Made by a program: the position numbers and the translations under genes. A stretch of DNA of 64,000 bases. Origin: CAVWSM01 sp963757805 (GTDB lineage: Bacteria; Actinomycetota; Actinomycetes; Jiangellales; Jiangellaceae). Of the stretch, positions 34,929 through 42,160 are shown in pieces. Every line of letters begins with the position of its first letter. The first letter of the stretch is position 1. The notes under the pieces were generated by a model. The model was not told the DNA's origin and ran no database searches. It saw only the letters and a list, made by a program, of their open reading frames with translations. The DNA is taken from NCBI GenBank assembly GCA_963757805.1, contig CAVWSM010000001.1, positions 62,001 to 126,000 of the forward strand, in the 5' to 3' direction.

Positions 34929-34946
34929 GGCGCCCAAGGCATGCAC

Positions 34947-35023
34947 TTGTCAGGTTGTCAGGCTGTCAGAAACTCGCATTCTCGCTGGTCATAGCACAGC
35001 GACCGAACCTGACAACCTGACAA
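34947..35023. terminator. Hairpin of doubled TTGTCAGG boxes, 16-bp perfect stem
   Basis: TTGTCAGGTTGTCAGG (34947-34962) and CCTGACAACCTGACAA (35008-35023) are exact reverse complements around a 45-nt loop. It lies between convergent genes, so a bidirectional terminator is likely. The doubled box also makes it a member of a local repeat family (31434, 34875, 34947). Confidence 0.78.
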
Positions 35024-35044
35024 CTCGACGGGCAGGGCGCCTCG

Positions 35045-35680
35045 TCAGTAGCCGCGGCTCGTGTCGCCGGCCGACTCCTGTCCGCCGAGCCCGCCAATGA
35101 ACTCGTCGCTTGGCATCGGCTTGGAGAACATCGGGTAGTCGTACGTGATCGCGTTGGCATGCTCCTCGGAGCTCGTCGCGGCGACACAGTCGGTGAGGGT
35201 GACAACCTCGTACCCCCGCTCGTACGCCGAACGCATCGTCGACTCCACGCAGCAGTTGGTGAGGAACCCGCCGAGCGCCACAGTCTGCACACCCTTGCTG
35301 CGCAGGATGAAGTCGAGGTTGGTGCTGGCGAACGCGTCGAGCCCCCGCTTGCCCTCGATGACGATGTCGTCATCAGCAGGCGCCATATCGTCGACGATCG
35401 CCGCGCCCCACGAGCCCTGCACGAACGCGTTCGAGTCGACGACGCCCTTCAGGATGCCGTACGGGTGGTTCGTGATCTCCCGGTAGCCACCCTTGAAGCT
35501 GATCGGAGCGTGGATCACGGTGGCGCCGGCTTGGCGGGCGGCCTCGGCGACCTTCTTGGCGTTGTCGATCATGCCGGTATCGACCATCGATTCTTTGACC
35601 GCTTCGTGTAGGGCACCGCCCTCGCTGGTGAAGTCATTCTGGAACTCGATGAGCACGACGGCGGTCTTCTTCGGGTCCAT
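35045..35680 (-). CDS. Isochorismatase-family cysteine hydrolase
   Basis: A 211-residue member of the cysteine hydrolase superfamily (isochorismatase, nicotinamidase, N-carbamoylsarcosine amidase). The triad is visible: Asp in IEFQNDFTSEGG, Lys in EGKRGLDAF and Cys in GFLTNCCVESTMRSAYERGY. A cis-peptide-like ALGGFLTN precedes the cysteine. The ATG at 35680 follows AAGGAGGACAC. The substrate (an amide or carbamoyl compound) cannot be named from sequence. It is alone on its strand, next to the divergent GH20 gene. Confidence 0.88.
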   Translation of the reverse strand: MDPKKTAVVLIEFQNDFTSEGGALHEAVKESMVDTGMIDNAKKVAEAARQAGATVIHAPISFKGGYREITNHPYGILKGVVDSNAFVQGSWGAAIVDDMAPADDDIVIEGKRGLDAFASTNLDFILRSKGVQTVALGGFLTNCCVESTMRSAYERGYEVVTLTDCVAATSSEEHANAITYDYPMFSKPMPSDEFIGGLGGQESAGDTSRGY

Positions 35681-35807
35681 GTGTCCTCCTTGACCGGGCC
35701 TGCTCAAGGTCTACCCGTCGGGAGTCGCTAGAGCAACGGGTCGAGCCAGCCGCTAGAGTTATTGGAAACGAACTTTACGAATCGCAGACCTCGCGCCTGG
35801 AGATGCC

Positions 35808-37421
35808 GTGCTGTTGCCTCGTCCGACCTCGTACGCGCCCGCTGCGGGTCAGTTCACACTCTCCGAGCACACCGTGCTCTCGGCGGACCCTGAGCTCGAG
35901 GGAGTCGCTCAATGGCTGCGTGGCGCACTTGGTCCCGCGACCGGGTTCGCGTTGCACCAGGGAGAGCGCGAGGCCGATGTCGTACGGCTGGCCATCGTCA
36001 AGGCTCTCCCGGCTGAGGGATACCGAGTGACCGTCACTTCGGAGGCCGTGCAGATCGACGGCGGCGACGCGGCAGGCGTGTTCTACGGCGCGCAGACGCT
36101 GCGCCAGCTGTTGCCGCCGCAGGTGTTCCGCCGAGCGACCGTGACAGGGGTGGCGTGGACCGCGCCGGCGTGCGAGATCGAGGATGCGCCGCGGTTCGGA
36201 TGGCGGGGCGCGATGCTCGACGTCGTACGCCACTTCGTGCCCAAAGCTGATGTCCTTCGTTTCATCGACCTGCTCGCCATGCATCGACTCAATGTCCTGC
36301 ACCTGCACCTCACCGACGATCAGGGCTGGCGGGTGGAGATCAAGCGGTACCCGCGGCTGACCGAGGTCGGTGCCTGGCGGCGCGAGTCGCAGATCGGCGC
36401 GGCTGCCGACGCACCGGGCGACGGCCGTCCGCACGGCGGCTTCTATAGCCAGGACGACCTGCGGGAGATCGTCGCGTACGCCGCGGAGCGGCACGTGACT
36501 GTCGTACCGGAGATCGAGACGCCCGGCCATGCACAGGCGGCCATCGCTGCCTACCCCGAGCTCGGTGTCACCGGGGAGCAGCTCGACGTGTGGACGCGCT
36601 GGGGCATCAACGACAACGTCCTCAACGTCGAAGAGTCCACCATCGATTTCTTTCGCAACGTGCTCGACGAGGTCATGGAGATCTTCCCCTCGCCGTTCAT
36701 CGGCATTGGCGGGGACGAGTGCCCCAAGACGCAGTGGGAGTCGAGCCCGCGCGTGCAGGAGCGCATGCGCGAGCTCGGTGTCGCCGACGGGGAGGCCCTG
36801 CAGAGCTGGTTCGTCCGCCGGCTCGACGCGCACCTTACTGCGCGCGGACGGCGCTTGTTCGGGTGGGACGAGATCCTGGAGGGCGGGCTCGCCCCCGGTG
36901 CGACCGTTGCGTCGTGGCGCGGCATGTACGGCGCCGTCGCGGCAGCGCGCAAGGGCCATGACGTCGTGGCGTGCCCGGATGACCAGGTTTACCTCGACTA
37001 TCGCCAGTCCGAGCTGCCGTCCGAGCCGATCCCGGTGAGCATTCCTTTGACGTTGCAGGACGCGTACGGCTTCGACCCCGTGCCCGCAGAGCTGTCCGCT
37101 GACGAAGCCGCGCACATCCTCGGCGGGCAGTGCAACATCTGGACCGAGCACATGGACTCGCCGCGGGTCATCGACTACATGGTGTTCCCTCGGCTGTGCG
37201 CGTTCGCCGAGGCGATCTGGTCATCAGGGCAGGGCGACTTCGCCGAGTTCCGCACGCGGCTCGACCAGCATCTGCGACGGCTCGACGCGATCGGTGTCGA
37301 GTACCGCCGGGACAGTGGGCCGCTGCCCTGGCAGGAGCGCCCCGGCATCGTCGGTCGGCCGGCGACGCGGGACGAGCGGGCCGCTTACTTCGCTGAGGTC
37401 ACGCGCAACATCCTCGACTGA
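35808..37421 (+). CDS. Beta-N-acetylhexosaminidase (GH20)
   Basis: A 537-residue glycoside hydrolase family 20 enzyme removing terminal GlcNAc or GalNAc. An N-terminal GH20b-like domain (residues 1-120, ending GVFYGAQTLRQLL) precedes the TIM barrel starting near FGWRGAMLDVVRHFVPKADV. The catalytic pair is D303-E304 in IGIGGDECPKTQW, with MHRLNVLHLHLTDDQGWRVE and the WDEILEGGLAPGATVASWRG subsite. No signal peptide is seen, so it may act inside the cell on imported chito-oligomers, a function linked to the 12-21 kb operon. The GTG at 35808 is the start. Four palindromes follow the stop. Confidence 0.92.
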   Translation: MLLPRPTSYAPAAGQFTLSEHTVLSADPELEGVAQWLRGALGPATGFALHQGEREADVVRLAIVKALPAEGYRVTVTSEAVQIDGGDAAGVFYGAQTLRQLLPPQVFRRATVTGVAWTAPACEIEDAPRFGWRGAMLDVVRHFVPKADVLRFIDLLAMHRLNVLHLHLTDDQGWRVEIKRYPRLTEVGAWRRESQIGAAADAPGDGRPHGGFYSQDDLREIVAYAAERHVTVVPEIETPGHAQAAIAAYPELGVTGEQLDVWTRWGINDNVLNVEESTIDFFRNVLDEVMEIFPSPFIGIGGDECPKTQWESSPRVQERMRELGVADGEALQSWFVRRLDAHLTARGRRLFGWDEILEGGLAPGATVASWRGMYGAVAAARKGHDVVACPDDQVYLDYRQSELPSEPIPVSIPLTLQDAYGFDPVPAELSADEAAHILGGQCNIWTEHMDSPRVIDYMVFPRLCAFAEAIWSSGQGDFAEFRTRLDQHLRRLDAIGVEYRRDSGPLPWQERPGIVGRPATRDERAAYFAEVTRNILD

Positions 37422-37427
37422 GCAGCG

Positions 37428-37535
37428 CTGGGGCGCCCCGGTGCGGCTATCGCGACGCTGGGGCGCCCCAGCACGCCGGAGGCAGCGCGACGCTGGGGCG
37501 CCCGCGTGCTTCTTGGGCGACGTTGGGGCGCCCCA
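37428..37535. repeat. Four iterated TGGGGCGCCCC palindromes
   Basis: CTGGGGCGCCCC-type palindromes occur at 37428, 37458, 37493 and 37523 (spacing 30, 35, 30 bp), most preceded by GCGACG. Copy 2 is the fullest (CTGGGGCGCCCCAG) and copy 3 lacks one base. They fill the gap just after the GH20 stop, before the convergent VOC gene ending at 37570. Confidence 0.8.
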
Positions 37536-37569
37536 GGTGGGTTGGCGGCGGCGGGCTGCGCGTCGCGAG

Positions 37570-37974
37570 TCAGTCGTCGCTGAGCTCTTCGAACAGCGTG
37601 AGCTGCAGATCTGCTGGCGCGGCTAGGCGTGCGTTCAACGAGTCCCACGGCGTACGTCGTGGAGCGGCGATGACCGTTGCACCCATCCCGGCCAGCTTGG
37701 TCGTCGTCGCGGCCGCATCGTCGACCTCGAACGCTACGCGGATGTGGCCGGCGACCCGCTTACCGACCTCGACCTCGTCGATGTAGTCGGCTTGGGCAGG
37801 ATCGGCGATCTCCAAAGTCGCAACCCCGGCCTCGAGGATCGTCACTCTGCCTTCGGGCGCATTGATGGCCAGCTGCTCGCGCAGGCCGAGGACGTCGCGG
37901 TAGAAGCGCACAGCCTCGTCGTAGTTGTCCGTGGTGACGACGAGCCGCATCTGGCGTACGGGCAATTGAGTCAC
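37570..37974 (-). CDS. VOC family protein (glyoxalase/bleomycin resistance type)
   Basis: A 134-residue vicinal-oxygen-chelate protein: MRLVVTTDNYDEAVRFYRDV for the first beta-alpha unit, then LREQLAINAPEGRVTILEAG and GHIRVAFEVDDAAATTTKLA for the second. The C-terminal LAAPADLQLTLFEEL strand is typical of small VOC dimers. The metal ligands expected in glyoxalase I are not all clear, so it may bind a drug or metabolite rather than catalyse isomerisation. It lies upstream (5' side) of hairpin copy C and convergent with GH20. Confidence 0.82.
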   Translation of the reverse strand: MTQLPVRQMRLVVTTDNYDEAVRFYRDVLGLREQLAINAPEGRVTILEAGVATLEIADPAQADYIDEVEVGKRVAGHIRVAFEVDDAAATTTKLAGMGATVIAAPRRTPWDSLNARLAAPADLQLTLFEELSDD

Positions 37975-37998
37975 GCCGCCGAGCCTATTCTGGGGGCG

Positions 37999-38088
37999 GG
38001 AATGATCACGTCCAGCAGGTTCCTCCCCGCACCACTAGGCCTCAAGTCCTGGTGGTGCGGGGTGACGCCTGCTTCACGTGGTCATTCC
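37999..38088. repeat. Dispersed hairpin repeat, copy C (full palindrome)
   Basis: The most symmetric copy. It opens GGAATGATCACG and closes CGTGGTCATTCC, with outer boxes AGCAGG/CCTGCT and an inner stem CCCCGCACCACTAGG (38025-38039) against CCTGGTGGTGCGGGG (38048-38062). It fills the gap between the VOC start (37974) and the acyl-CoA dehydrogenase stop (38093). Confidence 0.82.
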
Positions 38089-38092
38089 GACC

Positions 38093-39937
38093 TCAGAACG
38101 CCGCCTCCGGCAGGTCCATCAGGTCGTTGTCGGTCGCCTCCGCGATCTTGAGTTCACTACGCAGCTTGGGCAGCACCTGGCGAGCGAACCACTGCGCCGC
38201 GGCGACCTTGCCCTCGTAGAAGGCCTTGTCCTTCTCCGTCACCTCACCGTCGAGCCGGGTGAGGGCAACCTCGGCCTGCCGCAGCAGCAGCCATGCCGTC
38301 ACCAGCTCACCGGCCGCCAGCAGCAGTCGGGTGGTGTTCTGGCCAACCTTGTAGACGTTGCGCGGGTCGCCGCCCTCGACGCCCGGCTGAGCCGACGTGA
38401 GGAAGTCGGTCATCACACTGACGAGGCCCTGTACGTCTCCCAGTGCCCGTGCGAGCAGCGCGCGCTCGTTCTTCAGTCGGCCGTTGCCCGCCTGCGACTC
38501 GGCGAACTCCGAGATCTCGCCGGCCAGCTGCATGAGTGCCCGGCCCTGGTCCTTTACGATCTTGCGGAAGAAGAAGTCCTGGCCCTGGATGGCCGTTGTG
38601 CCCTCGTACAGCGTGTCGATCTTTGCGTCGCGGACGTACTGCTCGAGCGGGTAGTCCTGCAGGAAGCCGGAGCCACCAAACGTCTGCAGCGACTCGGTGC
38701 CAAGCAGCACCCAGGCCCGCTCGGAGCCGAACCCCTTCACTATCGGCAGCAGGAAATCGTTGAGCGCTTCCGCGGCCCCGTCAGTCTCACCGGCACCCTC
38801 CGCAATAGCGATGCGGTCCTGGATGCTCGCGGTGTAGAGGACAAGGGCGCGCATGCCCTCCGCATACGCCTTCTGGGTGAGCAGCGATCGGCGTACGTCG
38901 GGGTGGTGGGTGATCGTGACGCGCGGCGCGTCCTTCGCCGGGTTGGTCAGATCAGCGCCCTGCACGCGCGACTTCGCGTACTCCAACGCGTTGAGGTAGC
39001 CCGTCGACAGTGTCGAGATCGCCTTGGTGCCTACCATCATGCGGGCGAACTCGATGACCTTGAACATCTGCGCGATGCCATCGTGTACGTCGCCGAGCAG
39101 GTAGCCGACCGCCGGGTGCTTCTCGCCGAGCGTGAGCTCGCAGGTCGTCGAGACCTTGAGGCCCATCTTGTGCTCGACGTTGGTGACGTAGACGCCGTTG
39201 CGCTCGCCAAGCTCGCCGGTCTCCCAGTCAAAGAGGAACTTGGGTACGAGGAACAGGGACAGCCCCTTGGTGCCCGGCCCATATCCCTCCGGGCGGGCCA
39301 GCACGTAGTGGATGATGTTGCCGGCCAGGTCGCTCTCGCCACTGGTGATGAACCGTTTGACGCCCTCGAGGTGCCAGGTGCCGTCCGGCTGCTGCACCGC
39401 CTTGGTGCGCCCTGCTCCGACATCAGACCCGGCGTCGGGCTCGGTGAGCACCATCGTGGTGTGCCACCCGTGGTCGACGATCTGCCGCGCGATCTTGTGC
39501 TGCTCGGGGGTGCCGAGCTCCCAGATGACCCGCGCGAAATCGGCACCCGAGGCGTACATCCACACAGCCGGGTTAGCTCCCAGGACGAGCTCGGCGATCG
39601 ACCAGCGCAACGTCGGCGGGCAGGGCGTCCCGCCATGCTCGGCAGGTACGGCGAGCCGCCACCACTCGGCGTCCACGTAGGCCTGGTAGGACCGCTTGAA
39701 AGCCGCCGGCACCGTGGCGGTGTTGGTCGCGGGGTCGAAGACCGGCGGGTTTCGGTCGCTGTCGATGTAGGACTCAGCGATTTCCTCGGTCGCGAGACGC
39801 TCGACCTCGGCCAGGATGCTGCGCGCGGTCTCGCTGTCGATCTCCTCGTACGGACCGGTCCCCAGGATCTCGTCGCGCCCGAGCACTTCGAAGAGCATGA
39901 ACTCGATATCGCGGAGATTGGACTTGTAGTGCCCCAT
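38093..39937 (-). CDS. Acyl-CoA dehydrogenase
   Basis: A 614-residue FAD-dependent acyl-CoA dehydrogenase of the large bacterial type, with an N-terminal extension (MGHYKSNLRDIEFMLFEVLG) and a C-terminal extra domain. The FAD/substrate region reads TTMVLTEPDAGSDVGAGRTK. The catalytic glutamate lies in DTLYEGTTAIQGQDFFFRK. ERAWVLLGTESLQTFGGSGF precedes it. It oxidises an acyl-CoA to the trans-2-enoyl-CoA, passing electrons to ETF. Strong palindromes (39971-40013) upstream suggest repression by a fatty-acid-responsive TetR protein, not encoded here. No other beta-oxidation gene is adjacent. Confidence 0.93.
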   Translation of the reverse strand: MGHYKSNLRDIEFMLFEVLGRDEILGTGPYEEIDSETARSILAEVERLATEEIAESYIDSDRNPPVFDPATNTATVPAAFKRSYQAYVDAEWWRLAVPAEHGGTPCPPTLRWSIAELVLGANPAVWMYASGADFARVIWELGTPEQHKIARQIVDHGWHTTMVLTEPDAGSDVGAGRTKAVQQPDGTWHLEGVKRFITSGESDLAGNIIHYVLARPEGYGPGTKGLSLFLVPKFLFDWETGELGERNGVYVTNVEHKMGLKVSTTCELTLGEKHPAVGYLLGDVHDGIAQMFKVIEFARMMVGTKAISTLSTGYLNALEYAKSRVQGADLTNPAKDAPRVTITHHPDVRRSLLTQKAYAEGMRALVLYTASIQDRIAIAEGAGETDGAAEALNDFLLPIVKGFGSERAWVLLGTESLQTFGGSGFLQDYPLEQYVRDAKIDTLYEGTTAIQGQDFFFRKIVKDQGRALMQLAGEISEFAESQAGNGRLKNERALLARALGDVQGLVSVMTDFLTSAQPGVEGGDPRNVYKVGQNTTRLLLAAGELVTAWLLLRQAEVALTRLDGEVTEKDKAFYEGKVAAAQWFARQVLPKLRSELKIAEATDNDLMDLPEAAF

Positions 39938-39970
39938 CGGTCCTCCGGGGTTGCAGCGGCCGGCGGCCGC

Positions 39971-40013
39971 GGTTACTCGCTGGTAACCCCCATCTTGCTA
40001 CTCACGGGTAACC
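39971..40013. promoter_or_regulatory. Paired palindromes GGTTAC-N6-GTAACC upstream of the acyl-CoA dehydrogenase
   Basis: GGTTACTCGCTGGTAACC (39971-39988) is a perfect 6-bp inverted repeat around 6 nt. A second copy TGCTACTCACGGGTAACC (39996-40013) keeps the right half and spacing, centre to centre 25 bp. They lie 34-76 bp upstream of the gene start, a repressor-like position. Confidence 0.6.
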
Positions 40014-40127
40014 AAGCGCAAGCGAGTCCGGAGTTTCCCTCTGTGAAGGTGCCCGGCTAGGTCGAGCGTCATGGATCAGCCGTGGCGTTAGCCCTACGGC
40101 AGGATTTCCGCCCCGGGAGTCCGTACT

Positions 40128-40247
40128 TCAGGCGACTCGAATGACGCGGCGACGTCGACGGCGGCGCGCCAACACCCGCTGCAGCTGCACGATCTGGGCC
40201 CGTCGAACGCGCTTGCCGTCATTGAGGTCGGGCGGCGTGCGGTTCAT
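40128..40247 (-). CDS. Possible small basic protein (39 aa)
   Basis: The frame from the ATG at 40247 encodes MNRTPPDLNDGKRVRRAQIV followed by an arginine-rich end (RRRRRRRVIRVA). It is the only plausible ORF in the 450-bp gap between 39938 and 40387; the rest of that gap holds the palindromes at 39971-40013 and otherwise nothing recognised. No ribosome-binding site is evident. The basic composition could bind nucleic acid, but a chance frame in GC-rich DNA is equally likely. Confidence 0.25.
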   Translation of the reverse strand: MNRTPPDLNDGKRVRRAQIVQLQRVLARRRRRRRVIRVA

Positions 40248-40387
40248 CAGATTCCCTACGCGTGCTGGAGTGGACCCACACACGTTCGCACCGGCAGCAC
40301 CGCCGGGGCATCGACGCCAGCCGCCGTCTCGGGTTGCTGCTGCCTGGAGTCGAGCAGTTACCGCTAGCCGGTAGGCGACGTTGCGGA

Positions 40388-40798
40388 TCAGCCCACGACG
40401 CGCAAAGACAGTGCCTCGACGGGGGCGGTCGCTACCAGGTTCTTCACCGCGTGGGCAAGCTGCGCATCGCGCGTGATGAACGCGTCGGCCTGGAGCTTGG
40501 TCAAGGCGACGTACTCCGCAGCAAATGTGTCGGGCCAGCCGAGCTGGTCGGCCACCCTCCATGCGACATCCTGAAGGACGCGGTCGCCGAGCAACCGAAT
40601 ACGTAGCCCACGCACGTAGGTTAGCTGCCGCTCGGCTTCCTTCTTGGTCATCTCACCGTTCCGAACGGCTTGATAGAGGAGCGTCAACAGCTGTGAGCGA
40701 AGGAGAGTCGGAGCCAGGATTTCGTGCTCGTCGGGAATCACGGCGTTGTGCTGGGCCAGGCGAATCGCCACGTCTGGACCGATCACGTACTTGGTCAT
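40388..40798 (-). CDS. PIN domain protein (VapC-like toxin), no antitoxin seen
   Basis: A 136-residue PIN-fold protein starting MTKYVIGPDVAIRLAQHNAV, with the first acidic residue in GPDVAIRL. A central glutamate region (IPDEHEILAPTLLRSQLLTL) follows, and WPDTFAAEYVALTKLQADAF and ITRDAQLAHAVKN supply the later acidic cluster. VapC proteins are Mg-dependent RNases. No VapB-type gene overlaps or directly precedes it, the upstream gene being a VOC protein 126 bp away behind a terminator. It may be an orphan toxin, a housekeeping nuclease, or have its antitoxin elsewhere. Confidence 0.8.
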   Translation of the reverse strand: MTKYVIGPDVAIRLAQHNAVIPDEHEILAPTLLRSQLLTLLYQAVRNGEMTKKEAERQLTYVRGLRIRLLGDRVLQDVAWRVADQLGWPDTFAAEYVALTKLQADAFITRDAQLAHAVKNLVATAPVEALSLRVVG

Positions 40799-40871
40799 GC
40801 GGGGGTGCTCCTCCGGGTCGCAAGACGAAATCGTCTGCTCACCGTACGAGGATGGCTTGCCGTAGATGCGT

Positions 40872-40902
40872 GGAGACCCCGCCGGGGGTCGGCGGGGTCT
40901 CC
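40872..40902. terminator. Rho-independent-like 12-bp hairpin
   Basis: GGAGACCCCGCC (40872-40883) and GGCGGGGTCTCC (40891-40902) are exact reverse complements with a 7-nt loop. It is 23 bp after the stop of the minus-strand VOC gene at 40925 and before the PIN gene, so it probably terminates the VOC transcript. Confidence 0.82.
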
Positions 40903-40924
40903 GGTGAAGCAGCGGATACAGGCG

Positions 40925-41614
40925 TCAGGCTGGCGACACTACGACGTGCTTGACGTCTGCCATGTACCGGCCGGCGGCCGCGGAGGACTCCTCCGCTGTG
41001 GAGCCGGCCTGGCGAGCGTCCATGTAGGCCCCGTACCAGTCCCACCAGTCGTGCGGGGGCGCGGCCTTCTCGAACGCGTCGTGATGTAGGGCGGTCTCGT
41101 ACAGCAGATCGGCGAGACCGGCTCCGTCCCTGGTCCCACCTCGGCCGGGAAGCCGCTCAGTGACCTCCTGCAGGAGCCACGTGTTGCCGTCGGGGTCCGC
41201 GAACGTTGCCAAGCTGAGGTACGAGCGACGCTGCGGGTCGACACCCGGCGCCTGGCCCTTGCCGGGTTCGGTGTGAATGATCTCGCTGACGTCAACGCCG
41301 CGGCTGATCAGGTCGGCGCGGGCGACCTCGATGTCGTCCACGATCAGCAGCAAGCGCTGCAGCGGCTCCGTCATCGTCGTCGTACCCTCCCCGAACTGGA
41401 TCGAGGCCGTCGAGCCCGGTGGGGTGAACTGCACCCCACGCGTGTTCTCGGTGGGCATGAAGTCGATGTCGAGACGCCATCCCAGACTCTGGTAGAAAGC
41501 CTTGGCGCGGTCGACGTCGGCGACCGGCAACGTCGTGACCTCGAACCTCATCGCAACGGTCGCACCGCCAGACGCCTCCGCCGCGGTGTTGCCGTTCCGC
41601 TGGCTTGTGCTCAT
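40925..41614 (-). CDS. VOC family protein with C-terminal extension
   Basis: About 229 residues. A VOC domain fills residues about 20-150 (AMRFEVTTLPVADVDRAKAF, LLLIVDDIEVARADLISRGV, ATFADPDGNTWLLQEV), followed by a C-terminal helical extension (LADLLYETALHHDAFEKAAP, then HDWWDWYGAYMDARQAG). The extension resembles domains fused to this protein in other actinobacteria. The ATG at 41614 has GGAGG 6 nt upstream. It is divergent from the RidA gene and ends at the hairpin 40872-40902. The ligand is unknown. Confidence 0.82.
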   Translation of the reverse strand: MSTSQRNGNTAAEASGGATVAMRFEVTTLPVADVDRAKAFYQSLGWRLDIDFMPTENTRGVQFTPPGSTASIQFGEGTTTMTEPLQRLLLIVDDIEVARADLISRGVDVSEIIHTEPGKGQAPGVDPQRRSYLSLATFADPDGNTWLLQEVTERLPGRGGTRDGAGLADLLYETALHHDAFEKAAPPHDWWDWYGAYMDARQAGSTAEESSAAAGRYMADVKHVVVSPA

Positions 41615-41752
41615 CGTTACCTCCGTGGGTCGATTGGTGGGTTGCGCTGTTCTGAGAGTGCGCGCCACGCGCGCCGCTCGCCCCTGGGGAACCCCCTGGT
41701 CCCAACCCGCGACCACCCGGGAGACGACCGATCGACTGTTAAGGGGCGCATT

Positions 41753-42142
41753 GTGAGCATTTCCCGCACCACCGCCGCGGCGGGCGTGCCATCCGGCTTC
41801 CCGTTCAGCCTTGCCGGCGAGGGCAGCGGCAGCTGCTTTATCAGCGGCATGCCAGCCCTGCGCGCAGACAGCACGCTCGCTGCAGGATCGCTACGGGAGG
41901 AGGCCGAAGTCGCGTGGGGCCACGTCGTGTCGATCGCGGACGCCGCCGGGTACTCGACCGAGGAAATCGTGTACGTCCAATGTGTGCTCGCCGACATCGC
42001 GGACTACGCCAAGTTGAACGACTGGTGGCGGGGCCAGTTCCCCGATGCCGCAGCGGCTCCCGCTCGGTTCACCTTTCAAGCCGGCGCCCTTCCCTTTGGC
42101 GCGAAGATCGAGATCCAGGCGGTCGCCGCACGCGGCCAATGA
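41753..42142 (+). CDS. RidA family protein (enamine/imine deaminase-like)
   Basis: A 129-residue RidA/YjgF fold. GEGSGSCFISGMPALRADST corresponds to the start of the barrel, EEAEVAWGHVVSIADAAGYS to the central helix and DIADYAKLNDWWRGQFPDAA to the following region. The terminal PARFTFQAGALPFGAKIEIQ matches the conserved C-terminal motif, but with F in place of the arginine (PARxxxQ) often needed for imine hydrolysis, so activity is uncertain. The GTG at 41753 follows AAGGGG. It is convergent with the LigD polymerase gene 18 bp away. Confidence 0.85.
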   Translation: MSISRTTAAAGVPSGFPFSLAGEGSGSCFISGMPALRADSTLAAGSLREEAEVAWGHVVSIADAAGYSTEEIVYVQCVLADIADYAKLNDWWRGQFPDAAAAPARFTFQAGALPFGAKIEIQAVAARGQ

Positions 42143-42160
42143 CTCCTAAGTCCCTGCGCG

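Noticed and set aside
35775..37151. A 458-codon minus-strand frame opposite the GH20 gene
   Set aside because: It is antisense to a hexosaminidase with an intact catalytic DE pair; no independent support.
37428..37535. Regular palindromes considered as a CRISPR array
   Set aside because: The repeat is a 12-14 bp palindrome with spacers of only about 18-23 bp that share sequence, there are just four units, and no cas genes are present.
38078..40060. A 660-codon plus-strand frame opposite the acyl-CoA dehydrogenase
   Set aside because: It is antisense to a complete, recognisable enzyme; the frame reflects codon-position GC bias and encodes no known motif.
39938..40387. The gap before the PIN gene considered for a tRNA or small RNA
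   Set aside because: No cloverleaf, TTCGA-type arm or strong terminator hairpin was found; only the palindromes near 39971 and a doubtful basic ORF remain.
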